From: Shinella pollutisoli
Lineage (GTDB): Bacteria; Pseudomonadota; Alphaproteobacteria; Rhizobiales; Rhizobiaceae
Length of the DNA: 64,000 nt
Direction of reading: 5' to 3'
Assembly (NCBI RefSeq): GCF_024609765.1
Contig: NZ_JANFDG010000021.1
Coordinates: forward strand, 1-64,000
The position numbers were made by a program, and so were the translations under genes. Each line of letters starts with the position of its first letter. Position 1 is the stretch's first letter. Under the pieces are notes generated by a model. It worked only from the letters and a program-made list of their open reading frames with translations. It made no database searches and was not told the DNA's origin. Positions 18,988 to 26,840 of the stretch are shown in pieces.

Positions 18988-19532
18988 GTTCCCGTTTCCC
19001 CTTGTCCCCGCCGGGGGGAAGGTGGCCCGCAGGGCCGGATGAGGGGGCGAGCCCGCCGCGTCCCGCCTTCGGCGTCCCCCTCATCCCGCTGCCGCGACCT
19101 TCTCCCCGCCGGGGAGAAGAGGCAAAAGGTACTCGCCCCATTTCATGCGCAAGGCTCCTTCTTCCGGCTCGGACTCGCGCCACGCGATTCCCGGTGCGCC
19201 AACCGATTTTTTTAATAAAATTTTCACCCCTGTGGACACTTGCGAAAAGCCCTTTTCGCAGAGTCCCTTAAGCCATGCGCCTGAATCATTTTCGCAGGCG
19301 CTTTCCACAACCTGGCAGAGAAAATGCAGGGACGGGGGCTGGCGTCGCGACTCCGCCGTTATACACTGATTTTAAATGATGATTCGAGACGGACGCCGCA
19401 AGGTTCGGGCAGGGTAGGTCGCCCAGACTGCGTGTAGTGCCGAGCAATCATTCAGTGTTGTATCCGGAGTACGGGTTTGCCGCGTCGCGTGTGAGCGCGA
19501 TTTCGCATGCCCGCCGGTCGAGAAGGTGATGC
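18988..19532. other. Intergenic stretch with repeat element and two hairpins before ybjN
   Basis: 545 nt without a convincing gene. The first 130 nt are palindromic mosaic copy C. At 19207-19232 there is an unusually A/T-rich patch. Two inverted repeats follow: TGCGAAAAG/CTTTTCGCA at 19241-19260, and GCGCCTG/CAGGCGC at 19277-19301. A TATACA hexamer at about 19359 could be a -10 for the ybjN-proC unit, but no good -35 is seen. A small RNA or leader is possible but not demonstrated. Confidence 0.5.
18993..19121. repeat. RIME-like composite palindromic element, copy C
   Basis: The left palindrome CTTGTCCCCGCCGGGGGGAAGG with GGCCCGCAGGGCCGGATGAG is followed by CCTCATCCCGCTGCCGCGAC and CTTCTCCCCGCCGGGGAGAAG. 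The two arms face each other; the usual GATATGCCGC linker is replaced by a G/C-rich segment, so this copy is divergent. Confidence 0.65.
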
Positions 19533-20033
19533 ATGAGCCTCATGGAATTGGATATCGGGCGTCAGTCCAACCCGGTCGACATGATCGAGTTCGTCGCGGC
19601 CAACAACGACTGGACCTTCGAGCGGTCGGGCGAGGACGAGATCGCGATGACGGTCGAGGGCAAGTGGACGGACTACCACGTCTCCTTTTCCTGGATGGAG
19701 GAGTTCGAGGCGCTGCATCTGGCCTGCGCCTTCGACATCAAGGTGCCGGAAAGCCGCGTCAACGAGGTCCATTGCCTGCTCTCGCATGTCAACGGCCAGG
19801 TGCTGATGGGCCATTTCGACCTGTGGCGGCGCGAGGACGTGGTGATCTTCCGCCAGTCGCTGCTGCTCGCCGGCGGGGCCGAGCCCACCAACCGGCAGGT
19901 CGAGGTGCTGCTGTCGAGCGCGCTCGAGGCCTGCGAGGCCTATTTCCAGGCGTTCCAGTTCGTCGTCTGGTCCGGCATGGACGCGCAGTCGGCGGTGGAC
20001 GCCGTGCTGTTCGAGACCGTCGGGGAGGCGTGA
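19533..20033 (+). CDS. YbjN-domain protein
   Basis: 166 residues resembling the YbjN family (type III secretion chaperone-like fold, alpha/beta). Typical features are the N-terminal NPVDMIEFVAANNDWTFER, HLACAFDIKVPESR and VLMGHFDLWRREDVVIFR. E. coli YbjN affects motility and stress responses; the biochemical role is unknown. The stop codon overlaps the region of the proC start, so ybjN and proC form one translational unit, an arrangement I recall from other rhizobia. Confidence 0.88.
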   Translation: MSLMELDIGRQSNPVDMIEFVAANNDWTFERSGEDEIAMTVEGKWTDYHVSFSWMEEFEALHLACAFDIKVPESRVNEVHCLLSHVNGQVLMGHFDLWRREDVVIFRQSLLLAGGAEPTNRQVEVLLSSALEACEAYFQAFQFVVWSGMDAQSAVDAVLFETVGEA

Positions 20034-20035
20034 TC

Positions 20036-20854
20036 GTGGCGGTGGCTGCTTCCGGTCCCATCGTCCTCGTCGGTGCCGGCAACATGGGCGGCGCCATGCT
20101 GTCCGGCTGGCTGAAGAGCGGCATCGCCGGTTCCTCCGTCCTCGTCGTCGATCCCGGCCCGGCGCCGGCCATGGCCAAGCTGATTGCCGAGAACGGCGTG
20201 CGGCACGAGACCTCGGCGCCGGCGGACCTCAAGGCGGGCGTGCTCTTCGTCGCGGTCAAGCCGCAGGTGATCGACCAGGTGCTGCCGCCGCTTGCGGGCC
20301 TCGTCGGGCCGGAGACGGTGGTCGTCTCGGTCGCCGCCGGCAAGACGCTCGCCAATCTCGAAAGCCATCTGGGTGCGGCCGCCATGGTGCGCGCCATGCC
20401 GAACACGCCGGCCATGGTCGGCCGCGGCGTCACCGGCGCCTTCGCCAATGCGCGCGTCTCCGACGCGCAGCGCGATGTCGTGACCGCGCTCCTCAAGGTG
20501 AGCGGCCCGGTCGAATGGGTCGAGAGCGAGGCCGACATCGACGCCGTCACGGCGGTCTCGGGCAGCGGCCCGGCCTATGTCTTCTATCTCGTCGAGTGCA
20601 TGGCGGAGGCAGGTCGCAAGCTCGGCCTGCCGGCGGACCTCGCCATGCGTCTCGCACGGGAAACCGTCTCGGGGGCTGGTGAACTGCTTCACCAGTCCCC
20701 CGATGACGCCAGCCGGCTTCGCCAGAACGTCACCTCGCCGGGCGGCACCACGGCCGCCGCGCTCACGGTGCTGATGGCGGAGGACGGCATGCAGCCGCTC
20801 TTCGACAAGGCCATCGCCGCCGCCCGCAAGCGGGCCGAGGAACTGGCGGGCTGA
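20036..20854 (+). CDS. proC: Pyrroline-5-carboxylate reductase
   Basis: Last step of proline synthesis, NAD(P)H-dependent. 272 residues with the Rossmann motif VLVGAGNMGGAML, the RAMPNTPAMVGRGV segment and the signature around SGSGPAYVFYLVE and SPGGTTAAAL. Two GTG starts are possible: 20030 overlaps the ybjN stop, while 20036 has GGGGAGG 8 nt upstream and is preferred. Translation is probably coupled to ybjN. Confidence 0.95.
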   Translation: MAVAASGPIVLVGAGNMGGAMLSGWLKSGIAGSSVLVVDPGPAPAMAKLIAENGVRHETSAPADLKAGVLFVAVKPQVIDQVLPPLAGLVGPETVVVSVAAGKTLANLESHLGAAAMVRAMPNTPAMVGRGVTGAFANARVSDAQRDVVTALLKVSGPVEWVESEADIDAVTAVSGSGPAYVFYLVECMAEAGRKLGLPADLAMRLARETVSGAGELLHQSPDDASRLRQNVTSPGGTTAAALTVLMAEDGMQPLFDKAIAAARKRAEELAG

Positions 20855-20864
20855 GTTCCCTTCG

Positions 20865-21003
20865 CCCCTCACCCTAACCCTCTCCCCGCAAGCGGGGAGA
20901 GGGAACTTGCCCCGCGAAGGGACAATGTTTGGGAAAACGGCGCGGCATATCCCTTCCCCCCGCTTGCGGGGAGAAGGTGGCCGGCAGGCCGGATGAGGGG
21001 CCC
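20865..21003. repeat. RIME-like composite palindromic element, copy D
   Basis: Begins CCCCTCACCCTAACCCTCTC with CCCCGCAAGCGGGG, runs through a linker ending in GCGGCATATCCC, and ends CCCCGCTTGCGGGGAGAAGG, GGCCGGCAGGCCGGATGAGG. It is oriented like copy B, inverse to copy A, and lies between proC and csaA. Confidence 0.75.
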
Positions 21004-21029
21004 ATCGCGCACCATTTCGAGGATATCCC

Positions 21030-21371
21030 ATGAGCGAAACCATCACCTATGCCGATTTCGAGCGCGTCGACATCCGCATCGGCACCGTCGTCCAGGCGAG
21101 CGTCTTTCCGGAGGCGCGCAAGCCCGCCTACAAGCTGACGATCGACTTCGGGCCGGAGATCGGGCTCAAGAAATCCTCCGCGCAGATCACGGTGCACTAC
21201 ACGCCGGAGGGGCTCGTCGGCCGGCAGGTGCTCGCCGTCGTCAATTTCCCGCCGCGCCAGATCGGCCCGGTGCGCTCGGAGGTGCTGACGCTCGGCTTCG
21301 CCGATGCCGAGGGCGCGATCGTGCTCGCCGGCGTCGACCACCCGGTGCCGAACGGGCACAAGCTCTGCTGA
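21030..21371 (+). CDS. csaA: CsaA-like tRNA-binding (EMAP-II/OB-fold) protein
   Basis: 113 residues, matching in length the Bacillus CsaA chaperone-like tRNA-binding protein. Motifs are FERVDIRIGTVV, KPAYKLTIDFGPEIG, KKSSAQIT, VVNFPPRQIGP and a C-terminal NGHKLC. It forms a dimeric OB-fold that binds tRNA; a chaperone or protein-export role is known for B. subtilis CsaA. It stands alone between two palindromic mosaics. Confidence 0.92.
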   Translation: MSETITYADFERVDIRIGTVVQASVFPEARKPAYKLTIDFGPEIGLKKSSAQITVHYTPEGLVGRQVLAVVNFPPRQIGPVRSEVLTLGFADAEGAIVLAGVDHPVPNGHKLC

Positions 21372-21388
21372 CGTCATGCCCGGCACGC

Positions 21389-21501
21389 TCCCTCATCCGC
21401 CTGCCGGCACCTTCTCCCCGAGGGGAGAGGGGATATGCCGCGACGTCTCTCTACTCCTTCTCCGCTCGGGGAGAAGGTGGCCCGAAGGGCCGGATGAGGG
21501 G
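21389..21501. repeat. RIME-like composite palindromic element, copy E
   Basis: CCCTCATCCGCCTGCCGGCA, then CCTTCTCCCCGAGGGGAGAGG, the linker GGATATGCCGCGACG, then CCTTCTCCGCTCGGGGAGAAGG and GGCCCGAAGGGCCGGATGAG. It sits at the 3' ends of two convergent genes (csaA and the sensor kinase). Confidence 0.75.
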
Positions 21502-21503
21502 GG

Positions 21504-22883
21504 TTACGCCGGAAGTCGCACGGTCGCCCTCAGGCCGCCCATGGGGCTCTCCGACAGCGTGATGCCGCCGCCGTGGCTGCGGGCGATGTCGAGGGCGATG
21601 GCAAGGCCGAGGCCGGTGCCGGACGCATTGAGGTTGCGGGCGGCGTCGAGGCGGAAGAAGGGCTTGAACACGTCCTCCCGCGCCTCTTCGGGAATGCCCG
21701 GCCCGTCGTCGTCGACGGTGATGACGAGCCACTTGCCGCGGTTTTCCGCCGTGACCCGCACGCTCTTCGCATAGCGCATCGCATTGGAGACGAGGTTGCC
21801 GAGGAGGCGGGCGAAGGCGTTCGGCCGCGCCAGGACCTCGTCCTCGCCGTGGATCTCGCTCGAGAAGGCGCAGCCGTGCAGCTCCGCCTCGGCGGCGAGC
21901 TTGCGGAAGAAGGCGGAGAGGCTGACGGTGCCGACGTCCTCCTCGCTCTCGCCGCGGGCGAAGGCGAGGTAGCCTTCCAGCATGGTCTGCATGTCGGCGA
22001 CGTCGTTGCTCAGCCCTTCGAGCTCCGGCCCGTCGCCGGCGAGCGCGAGCTGCAGCTTGAAGCGGGTGAGGATGGTGCGCAGGTCGTGGCTGACGCCCGT
22101 CAGCATCGCCGTGCGCTGCTCGATCTGCCGCTCGATGCGCTCGCGCATCAGGATGAAGGCGAGGCCGGCGCGCCGCACCTCCTCGGCGCCGCGGGGAGCG
22201 AAGTCCTCGGTGCGCTGGCCCTTGCCGAAGCTCTCCGCCGCCCGCGCCAGCGCCAGGATCGGCCGGATCTGGCCGCGCAGGAACAGGATCGAGATGGCGA
22301 TGAGCACCAGCGACGTGCCGACCATCCACAGGAGGAAGATGTGGGTGTTGGAGGCGTAGGTCTGGTTGCGCCGGGCGTAGACGCGCAGCACCTTGCCGTC
22401 GAGCCGGATGCGGATCTCCACCAGGTTGCTGTCGCCGACCGTGTCGATCCAGAAGGGACGGCGGATCTGCTCGCGGATCTCCTCGCTCAGGATCTCGTCG
22501 AGGATGTTGAAGAACGGCTTGGGGCGCGGCGGCGGCAGCTCGGTGCCGGGCTCGACGGCGATGTTGAGCGCCAGCCGCTCGCGGGCGATGCGCACGATCT
22601 CGGCCTCCTCCACCCCTTGCGGGAAGGATTCGATCATGTCGATGATCGCGGCGATGTCGCGGGTGACGGCGGTGGAGAGGCGCTGCGTGACGAGCTGCCA
22701 GTGGCGCTCCATGAAGACGAAGGCGACGACGGACTGCAGGATCACCATCGGCAGGATGATGATGAGCAGCGAGCGGGCATAGAGGCCGCGCGGCATCCAG
22801 TGGCGCAGCCAGCGAGCGAAGCGCCGCCAGCCGTGGAGGGCCGCTTCCAGCCGCTCCCGCACGGCCGCCGCGGACAGGCGCAT
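21504..22883 (-). CDS. EnvZ-like sensor histidine kinase
   Basis: 459 residues. TM1 is at about 36-58, a periplasmic loop at 60-180, TM2 at 181-203, and HAMP at about 204-256. The phosphoacceptor His266 is in GVSHDLRT. The N box is LLGNLVSNAMRYA, G1 is DDGPGIP and G2 is GTGLGLAIA. This is EnvZ-like organisation. ATG 22883 overlaps the response-regulator stop as TGATG, so the two genes are translationally coupled. The stimulus is unknown; relatives are often essential for envelope homeostasis in alphaproteobacteria. Confidence 0.93.
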   Translation of the reverse strand: MRLSAAAVRERLEAALHGWRRFARWLRHWMPRGLYARSLLIIILPMVILQSVVAFVFMERHWQLVTQRLSTAVTRDIAAIIDMIESFPQGVEEAEIVRIARERLALNIAVEPGTELPPPRPKPFFNILDEILSEEIREQIRRPFWIDTVGDSNLVEIRIRLDGKVLRVYARRNQTYASNTHIFLLWMVGTSLVLIAISILFLRGQIRPILALARAAESFGKGQRTEDFAPRGAEEVRRAGLAFILMRERIERQIEQRTAMLTGVSHDLRTILTRFKLQLALAGDGPELEGLSNDVADMQTMLEGYLAFARGESEEDVGTVSLSAFFRKLAAEAELHGCAFSSEIHGEDEVLARPNAFARLLGNLVSNAMRYAKSVRVTAENRGKWLVITVDDDGPGIPEEAREDVFKPFFRLDAARNLNASGTGLGLAIALDIARSHGGGITLSESPMGGLRATVRLPA

Positions 22884-23587
22884 CAGGCCTGTTCCACGCT
22901 GAGGCGGTAGCCGATGCCGCGCACGGTCTGCAGCCAGACGGGGTTCGACGGGTCGTCCTCGATCTTGCGGCGCAGCCGGTTGATCTGCACGTCGATGGTG
23001 CGCTCGCCCACCTCCGTCTCCTCGCCGATCAGCTCGTGGCGCGGGATCGTCTCGCCGGCGCGCTCGGCGAAGAGCAGCATGATCTCCTGCTCGCGGTCGG
23101 TGAGGCGTATGGTGTCGCCGCCGCGCCTGAGCTCCTTGCGCACCAGCGAGAAGGTGTAGGGGCCGAACATCACCTGCTCGATCTTCGGCGTGGCCGGGCC
23201 GGCGTTGCGTCTGAGGATGTTGTTGACGCGCAGCACCAGCTCGCGCGGCTCGAAGGGCTTCGGAAGATAGTCGTCGGCTCCGGCCTCCAGCCCCTCGATG
23301 CGGGCGTTCGTCTCCGCCAGCGCCGTCAGCATCAGGATCGGCACGGCGCGGATCTCCTTGAGGCTCTTCGTCAGCGACAGGCCGCTCTCGCCCGGCATCA
23401 TCACGTCCATGACGATCAGGTCGAAATCGAGCCCGCGCAGCTTGCGGCGCGCCTCGTCGGCGTCGCGCGCGACGGTGACGCGGAAGCCCTGGTCCACCAG
23501 ATAGCGCGACAGCAGGTCGCGGATGCGCGTGTCGTCGTCGACGACGAGCAGGTGGGACGCGTCGTCGGAAGGCGCGGCAACGGTCAT
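22883..23587 (-). CDS. OmpR-family response regulator
   Basis: 234 residues. The receiver domain has LLVVDDD, the phosphoacceptor in LIVMDVMMPGESG, and the conserved Lys in YLPKPFEPREL. The C-terminal winged helix contains LTDREQEIMLLFAE and VGERTIDVQINRLRRKIEDD, ending in VRGIGYRLSVEQA. It pairs with the adjacent EnvZ-like kinase (1-nt overlap). It looks like the alphaproteobacterial OmpR/PetR group rather than PhoB or ChvI; targets are unknown. Confidence 0.93.
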   Translation of the reverse strand: MTVAAPSDDASHLLVVDDDTRIRDLLSRYLVDQGFRVTVARDADEARRKLRGLDFDLIVMDVMMPGESGLSLTKSLKEIRAVPILMLTALAETNARIEGLEAGADDYLPKPFEPRELVLRVNNILRRNAGPATPKIEQVMFGPYTFSLVRKELRRGGDTIRLTDREQEIMLLFAERAGETIPRHELIGEETEVGERTIDVQINRLRRKIEDDPSNPVWLQTVRGIGYRLSVEQA

Positions 23588-23639
23588 CGTCCTGGCCTCC
23601 TTTCCCGGCGGCTTGGAGCATCTCGGCCGTTCTTGCGGA

Positions 23640-23712
23640 GATGCCCTATCTTTCTGTTTCCCGCATTGTCCTGGCGCAAAACCGCGCTCCGCACTTTTGC
23701 TGGAAATGCTCT
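23640..23712. repeat. Rhizobial GCTGGAA-type dispersed repeat, copy 2
   Basis: CTTTCTGTTTCCCGCATTG, GCGCAAAACCGCGCTCCGCA and CTTTTGCTGGAAATGCTCT match the block between midA and pgeF in order and spacing. It lies between marR and the response-regulator gene. Confidence 0.55.
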
Positions 23713-24217
23713 AGTCGTGGCCGGCATTCTGCATGCCGGAGAGGAACCGGGTCACGACCCGCCGGTCGTCGGCGCTCATGCCCTGGAATGCCCGCTTGAT
23801 GCGGCGCGATTGCGGCTCGGCGAGCGCCAGCGCCAGCGCGCGGCCGGAGCGGGTGGGGTAGAGCTTGCGCTGGCGCCGGTCCTCCGGCCCCGCCACCTGC
23901 TGGATATAGCCGGAATCGACGAGCTGCTTCAAGACGCGGGCGAGAGACTGCTTGGTGATCTTCAGCGTGTCGAGCAGGTCGGCCACCGTCATGCCGGGCT
24001 CGCGGTTGACGAAATGGACGACCCGATGGTGGGCGCGGCCGAAGCCGGAGCTTTCGAGGATCGCGTCCGGATCGGAGATGAAGTCGCGATAGGCGAAGAA
24101 GAAGGCCTCGATGATCTCGAAATCGATGCCGTCGCAGACCATGGCGTCTTCGTGCAGCGCGTCGGGGATGCGTTTTTCCGCCGCCTGCCGGGCCACGGTC
24201 TCATTTGCCTTCGTCAT
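23711..24217 (-). CDS. MarR-family transcriptional regulator
   Basis: 168 residues with a winged-helix core: HHRVVHFVNREPGMTVADLL, then LKITKQSLARVLKQLVDSGYI (recognition helix) and the basic wing AGPEDRRQRKLYPT. It lies upstream of the OmpR/EnvZ pair on the same strand, separated by 123 nt containing a dispersed repeat. The ligand and targets are unknown. Confidence 0.9.
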   Translation of the reverse strand: MTKANETVARQAAEKRIPDALHEDAMVCDGIDFEIIEAFFFAYRDFISDPDAILESSGFGRAHHRVVHFVNREPGMTVADLLDTLKITKQSLARVLKQLVDSGYIQQVAGPEDRRQRKLYPTRSGRALALALAEPQSRRIKRAFQGMSADDRRVVTRFLSGMQNAGHD

Positions 24218-24295
24218 GTCTCGTCTCTCGTGAAACGCATGGCGAATATGTCAGCCCTGCTGGCGTTTTCGTCAAGGACGCATCCTGCACAAACC

Positions 24296-24324
24296 GAAGG
24301 CGGCCGCACGGGCCGCCTTCTTTT
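24296..24324. terminator. Strong GC hairpin followed by T-run
   Basis: A 10-bp stem GAAGGCGGCC/GGCCGCCTTC with a 5-nt loop. The T-run TTTT follows on the plus strand, while the minus strand, which would serve the 84-residue gene, has only GGTTTG. It is possibly bidirectional. Confidence 0.6.
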
Positions 24325-24343
24325 CCGGCAACGGATGCCGCCC

Positions 24344-24598
24344 CTATTTCTTCCCGAGCACGGCGCCGACGATCGCCGTCAGCACGCCGCCGCCGACGAG
24401 GCCGCCGATGCCGTTGGCGACGAGGCCGGTGAGGCCCGCTTCCCCGCCCACGAGCTGCAGCAGAAAGCCGCCGCCCACGCCGCCGATGGCGCCGACGATG
24501 GTGCGCACGACGACGCTGACGGCCACCTGCTTCAGCGCGGCGCCGGCCGCGTTGCCGCCGATGGCGCCGGCGATGAGCTGCGTAATGATCGCTTCCAT
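24344..24598 (-). CDS. Small glycine-rich hydrophobic protein
   Basis: 84 residues built from Gly/Ala/Val-rich hydrophobic stretches (GAIGGNAAGAAL, TIVGAIGGVGGGFL, GIGGLVGGGVLTAIVGAVLG) ending in KK. A strong RBS (AAGGAGGGGG) precedes ATG 24598. The glycine-zipper-like pattern suggests a membrane-associated oligomer. I do not know a function. It is probably transcribed alone, with a hairpin beyond its 3' end. Confidence 0.75.
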   Translation of the reverse strand: MEAIITQLIAGAIGGNAAGAALKQVAVSVVVRTIVGAIGGVGGGFLLQLVGGEAGLTGLVANGIGGLVGGGVLTAIVGAVLGKK

Positions 24599-24735
24599 AT
24601 TTCCCCCTCCTTGCGGATCGTCCGGCCGCAGGCTTCCGTCCGCGTCCGGTGCCGAGTCTTCGGCCTATGCAACGTGATGAGAAACATGGCGGCTGTCAAT
24701 TTGCCGCGGCGGCCGTGCACCGGAGTCTTGACGGC

Positions 24736-24766
24736 AAAAGGGGCGGCCGCGGCGCGGCCACCCCTT
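24736..24766 (-). terminator. Rho-independent terminator of hpd
   Basis: A 13-bp stem (24738-24750 with 24754-24766, one G-U pair on the transcript) with a GGC/GCC loop, followed on the minus strand by TTTT. It lies 30 nt past the hpd stop codon. Confidence 0.85.
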
Positions 24767-24796
24767 CCGTTCCCCGCTGCTTGGCCGCCGCGGTCG

Positions 24797-25906
24797 TTAT
24801 TCTGCGGCGTCGTTGAAGACGCCCCGGCGGATCTGGTCCTCCTCGATCGATTCGAACAGCGCCTTGAAGTTGCCCTCGCCGAAGCCCTCGTCGCCCTTCC
24901 TCTGGATGAACTCGAAGAAGATCGGGCCGATCACGGTCTTCGAGAAGATCTGCAGCAGGATCTTCGTCATGCCGCCGTTCACCACGCCCTCGCCGTCGAT
25001 GAGGATGCCGTGCTTCCTCAGCCGCTCGACCGGCTCCTCGTGGCCATGCACGCGCTCGTGCGACTTCTCGTAATAGGTGTCCGGCGGGCCGGGCATGAAT
25101 TTCAGGCCGTTCTCGGCCAGCCGGTCGGTGGCACCGTAGATGTCTTCCGTGCCGACGGCGATGTGCTGGATGCCTTCGCCCTTGTACTTGCGCAGGTATT
25201 CCTCGATCTGGCTCCTGTCGTCGGTGGATTCGTTCAGCGGGATGCGGATCTTGCCGCAGGGCGAGGTGATGGCGCGCGAGACGAGGCCGCTCATCTTGCC
25301 TGCGATGTCGAAGAAGTGGATCTGCCGGAAATTGAAGAGCTCGCGGTAGAACGCCCACCACTTGTCCATGTTGCCGCGGAAGACGTTGTGGGTGAGGTGG
25401 TCGAGATAGTAGAAGCCGACGCCCGCGGGTTTCGGATCGCGTTCCCCCGTCCAGTCGAACTCGGCGTCGTAGGCCGAGCCCTTCTCGCCGTAGCGGTCGA
25501 TGAAATAGAGGAGCGATCCGCCGATGCCGACGATCGCCGGCGCGTCGATGCACTTGTCGTCGCCCGTGTATTCCTCGGCGCCGAGGCCGACGGCGTGCTT
25601 CAGCGCATGCCGGGCATCCACGACGCGCCAGGCCATCGAGGGCGCGCAGGGACCGTGCTTGTCGACGAAGCGCTCGGCGAAGGAGCCCTTCTCGGCGTTG
25701 AGGATGTAGTTGATGTCGCCCTGCCGCCAGACGGAGACGGCCTTGTGCCTGTGCCGCGCGACCCTGGCGTAGCCCATGCGGGTGAAGAGCTCCTCCAGTT
25801 TCTCCGGCTCGGAATGGGCGAACTCGACGAATTCGAAGCCATCGGTGCCGACCGGGTTGTCAGGCGTGATCTGCGCCGGCGGCGCGTCGTGCGGGAAAGG
25901 GCCCAT
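24797..25906 (-). CDS. hppD: 4-hydroxyphenylpyruvate dioxygenase
   Basis: Fe(II) enzyme converting 4-hydroxyphenylpyruvate to homogentisate in Tyr/Phe degradation. 369 residues with two VOC-type halves. The iron ligands are visible in YYLDHLTHNV (His), GIQHIAVGTEDI (His) and FFEFIQRKG (Glu), the last followed by GFGEGNFKALFESIE, the C-terminal signature. RBS GAGGAGGA precedes ATG 25906. It is divergent from an Lrp-type regulator 131 nt away, probably its activator, as common in rhizobia. Confidence 0.96.
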   Translation of the reverse strand: MGPFPHDAPPAQITPDNPVGTDGFEFVEFAHSEPEKLEELFTRMGYARVARHRHKAVSVWRQGDINYILNAEKGSFAERFVDKHGPCAPSMAWRVVDARHALKHAVGLGAEEYTGDDKCIDAPAIVGIGGSLLYFIDRYGEKGSAYDAEFDWTGERDPKPAGVGFYYLDHLTHNVFRGNMDKWWAFYRELFNFRQIHFFDIAGKMSGLVSRAITSPCGKIRIPLNESTDDRSQIEEYLRKYKGEGIQHIAVGTEDIYGATDRLAENGLKFMPGPPDTYYEKSHERVHGHEEPVERLRKHGILIDGEGVVNGGMTKILLQIFSKTVIGPIFFEFIQRKGDEGFGEGNFKALFESIEEDQIRRGVFNDAAE

Positions 25907-25973
25907 CGTTCGTCCTCCTCGATCCGTGAGATGGAGGCAGTATCGCGCATCGTCCGTGCAAGGTGCGTGCGTA

Positions 25974-26008
25974 ATGCTTGTCATTCGGCAAGTCGATGCA
26001 ATAAGCAT
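25974..26008. promoter_or_regulatory. Inverted repeats between hpd and its Lrp-type regulator
   Basis: ATGCTT (25974-25979) and AAGCAT (26003-26008) form an inverted repeat across 23 nt, with an inner CTTG/CAAG pair between them. Position in the short divergent gap suits an Lrp-family operator. No footprint-level claim can be made. Confidence 0.35.
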
Positions 26009-26037
26009 GCATGGAATTGTCGATGGAGGATTGTTCC

Positions 26038-26496
26038 ATGCACATAGACGACTTCGACCGCAAGCTGCTCGCCCATTTGCAGGAGGATGCGCGGCTGACG
26101 AACAACGAGCTCTCGGAGCGCGTCAACCTCTCGCCCTCGCAGTGCTCGCGCCGGCGCATGCGGCTGGAAGAGGAGGGGATCATCCGCGCCTACCGCGCCG
26201 AGCTCGACCGGGAGAAGCTCGATCTCGGCATCGTCATCATCGTCACGGTGACGCTCGCCACCCACAACCGCGACAATGCCCGGCGCTTCGCCCGCCTGAT
26301 CTCCAGCCTGCCGGAGGTGCTGGAGGCGTTCTCGCTGACGGGGGAGATGGACTACGTCATCAAGGTGGTCGTGCCGAACCTCAAGGCGCTCTCGGCCTTC
26401 GTCAACGACGTGCTGCTGCCGCACGAATCCGTCTCGCACGTGAAGACGGCGATCGTGCTCGACACGCTGAAGGAAACGACCGCCCTGCCGCTGTGA
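26038..26496 (+). CDS. Lrp/AsnC-family regulator, likely of tyrosine catabolism
   Basis: 152 residues. The N-terminal HTH is HIDDFDRKLLAHLQEDAR and LSPSQCSRRRMRLEEEGII; the C-terminal RAM domain includes VTVTLATHN and SLTGEMDYVIKVV. ATG 26038 has GGAGG 8 nt upstream and gives the canonical N-terminus, so upstream ATGs at 26011 and 26023 are rejected. Divergence from hpd suggests activation of that gene in response to an aromatic amino acid or its keto acid, by analogy with other bacteria. Confidence 0.92.
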   Translation: MHIDDFDRKLLAHLQEDARLTNNELSERVNLSPSQCSRRRMRLEEEGIIRAYRAELDREKLDLGIVIIVTVTLATHNRDNARRFARLISSLPEVLEAFSLTGEMDYVIKVVVPNLKALSAFVNDVLLPHESVSHVKTAIVLDTLKETTALPL

Positions 26497-26543
26497 AGGT
26501 GTTGTCGGTCGACAACAGTCGCCGCCCGCGTCCTGTTTCCTGC

Positions 26544-26569
26544 GGAACAGTGCGGAATCTCGCGTCGTT
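26544..26569 (+). promoter_or_regulatory. EcfG (general stress sigma factor) type promoter
   Basis: GGAAC (26544-26548) and CGTT (26566-26569) are separated by exactly 17 nt, matching the alphaproteobacterial EcfG/RpoE2 consensus. The predicted transcription start is about 37 nt before the ATG of the 54-residue membrane protein. Confidence 0.7.
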
Positions 26570-26612
26570 CTATGAAGCGATGACGAGACCGCCGCAACGT
26601 AGGAACAGGACG

Positions 26613-26777
26613 ATGCAACCGAACGCCAGCAAGGAAAAGAACCCCGTCGCCGAAAGGCTTCGCCCCGTAGTCTACCTCTACGCGGCCGTCAACATCGTCG
26701 TGGCGATGCTTCTCTTCTCCACCGTCTCGCCGACGGTGGCAACGGAAGGCGGGCAGCAGGTCGCGGAGCTGCGGTGA
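26613..26777 (+). CDS. Small single-span membrane protein under an EcfG-type promoter
   Basis: 54 residues. A charged N-terminus (KEKNPVAERLRP) is followed by one TM helix at about 20-40 (VVYLYAAVNIVVAMLLF) and a short polar tail. RBS AGGAACAGGA precedes ATG 26613. No homolog is recognised. The EcfG-type promoter directly upstream argues that this is a real stress-induced gene rather than a chance frame. Confidence 0.62.
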   Translation: MQPNASKEKNPVAERLRPVVYLYAAVNIVVAMLLFSTVSPTVATEGGQQVAELR

Positions 26778-26840
26778 CGGGTGGTCCCGGCATGCCGTTG
26801 CCGCTATAGAGACGTCACGCGGCAACCGAGCGAGGACCCC

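Noticed and set aside
19526-20854. Fusion of an upstream frame with ProC
   Set aside because: The frame before 20030 is a shadow of ybjN; ProC homology starts after the GTG codons.
23036-26047. 1003-residue open frame on the plus strand across marR and hppD
   Set aside because: Antisense shadow of recognisable minus-strand genes; no protein family features.
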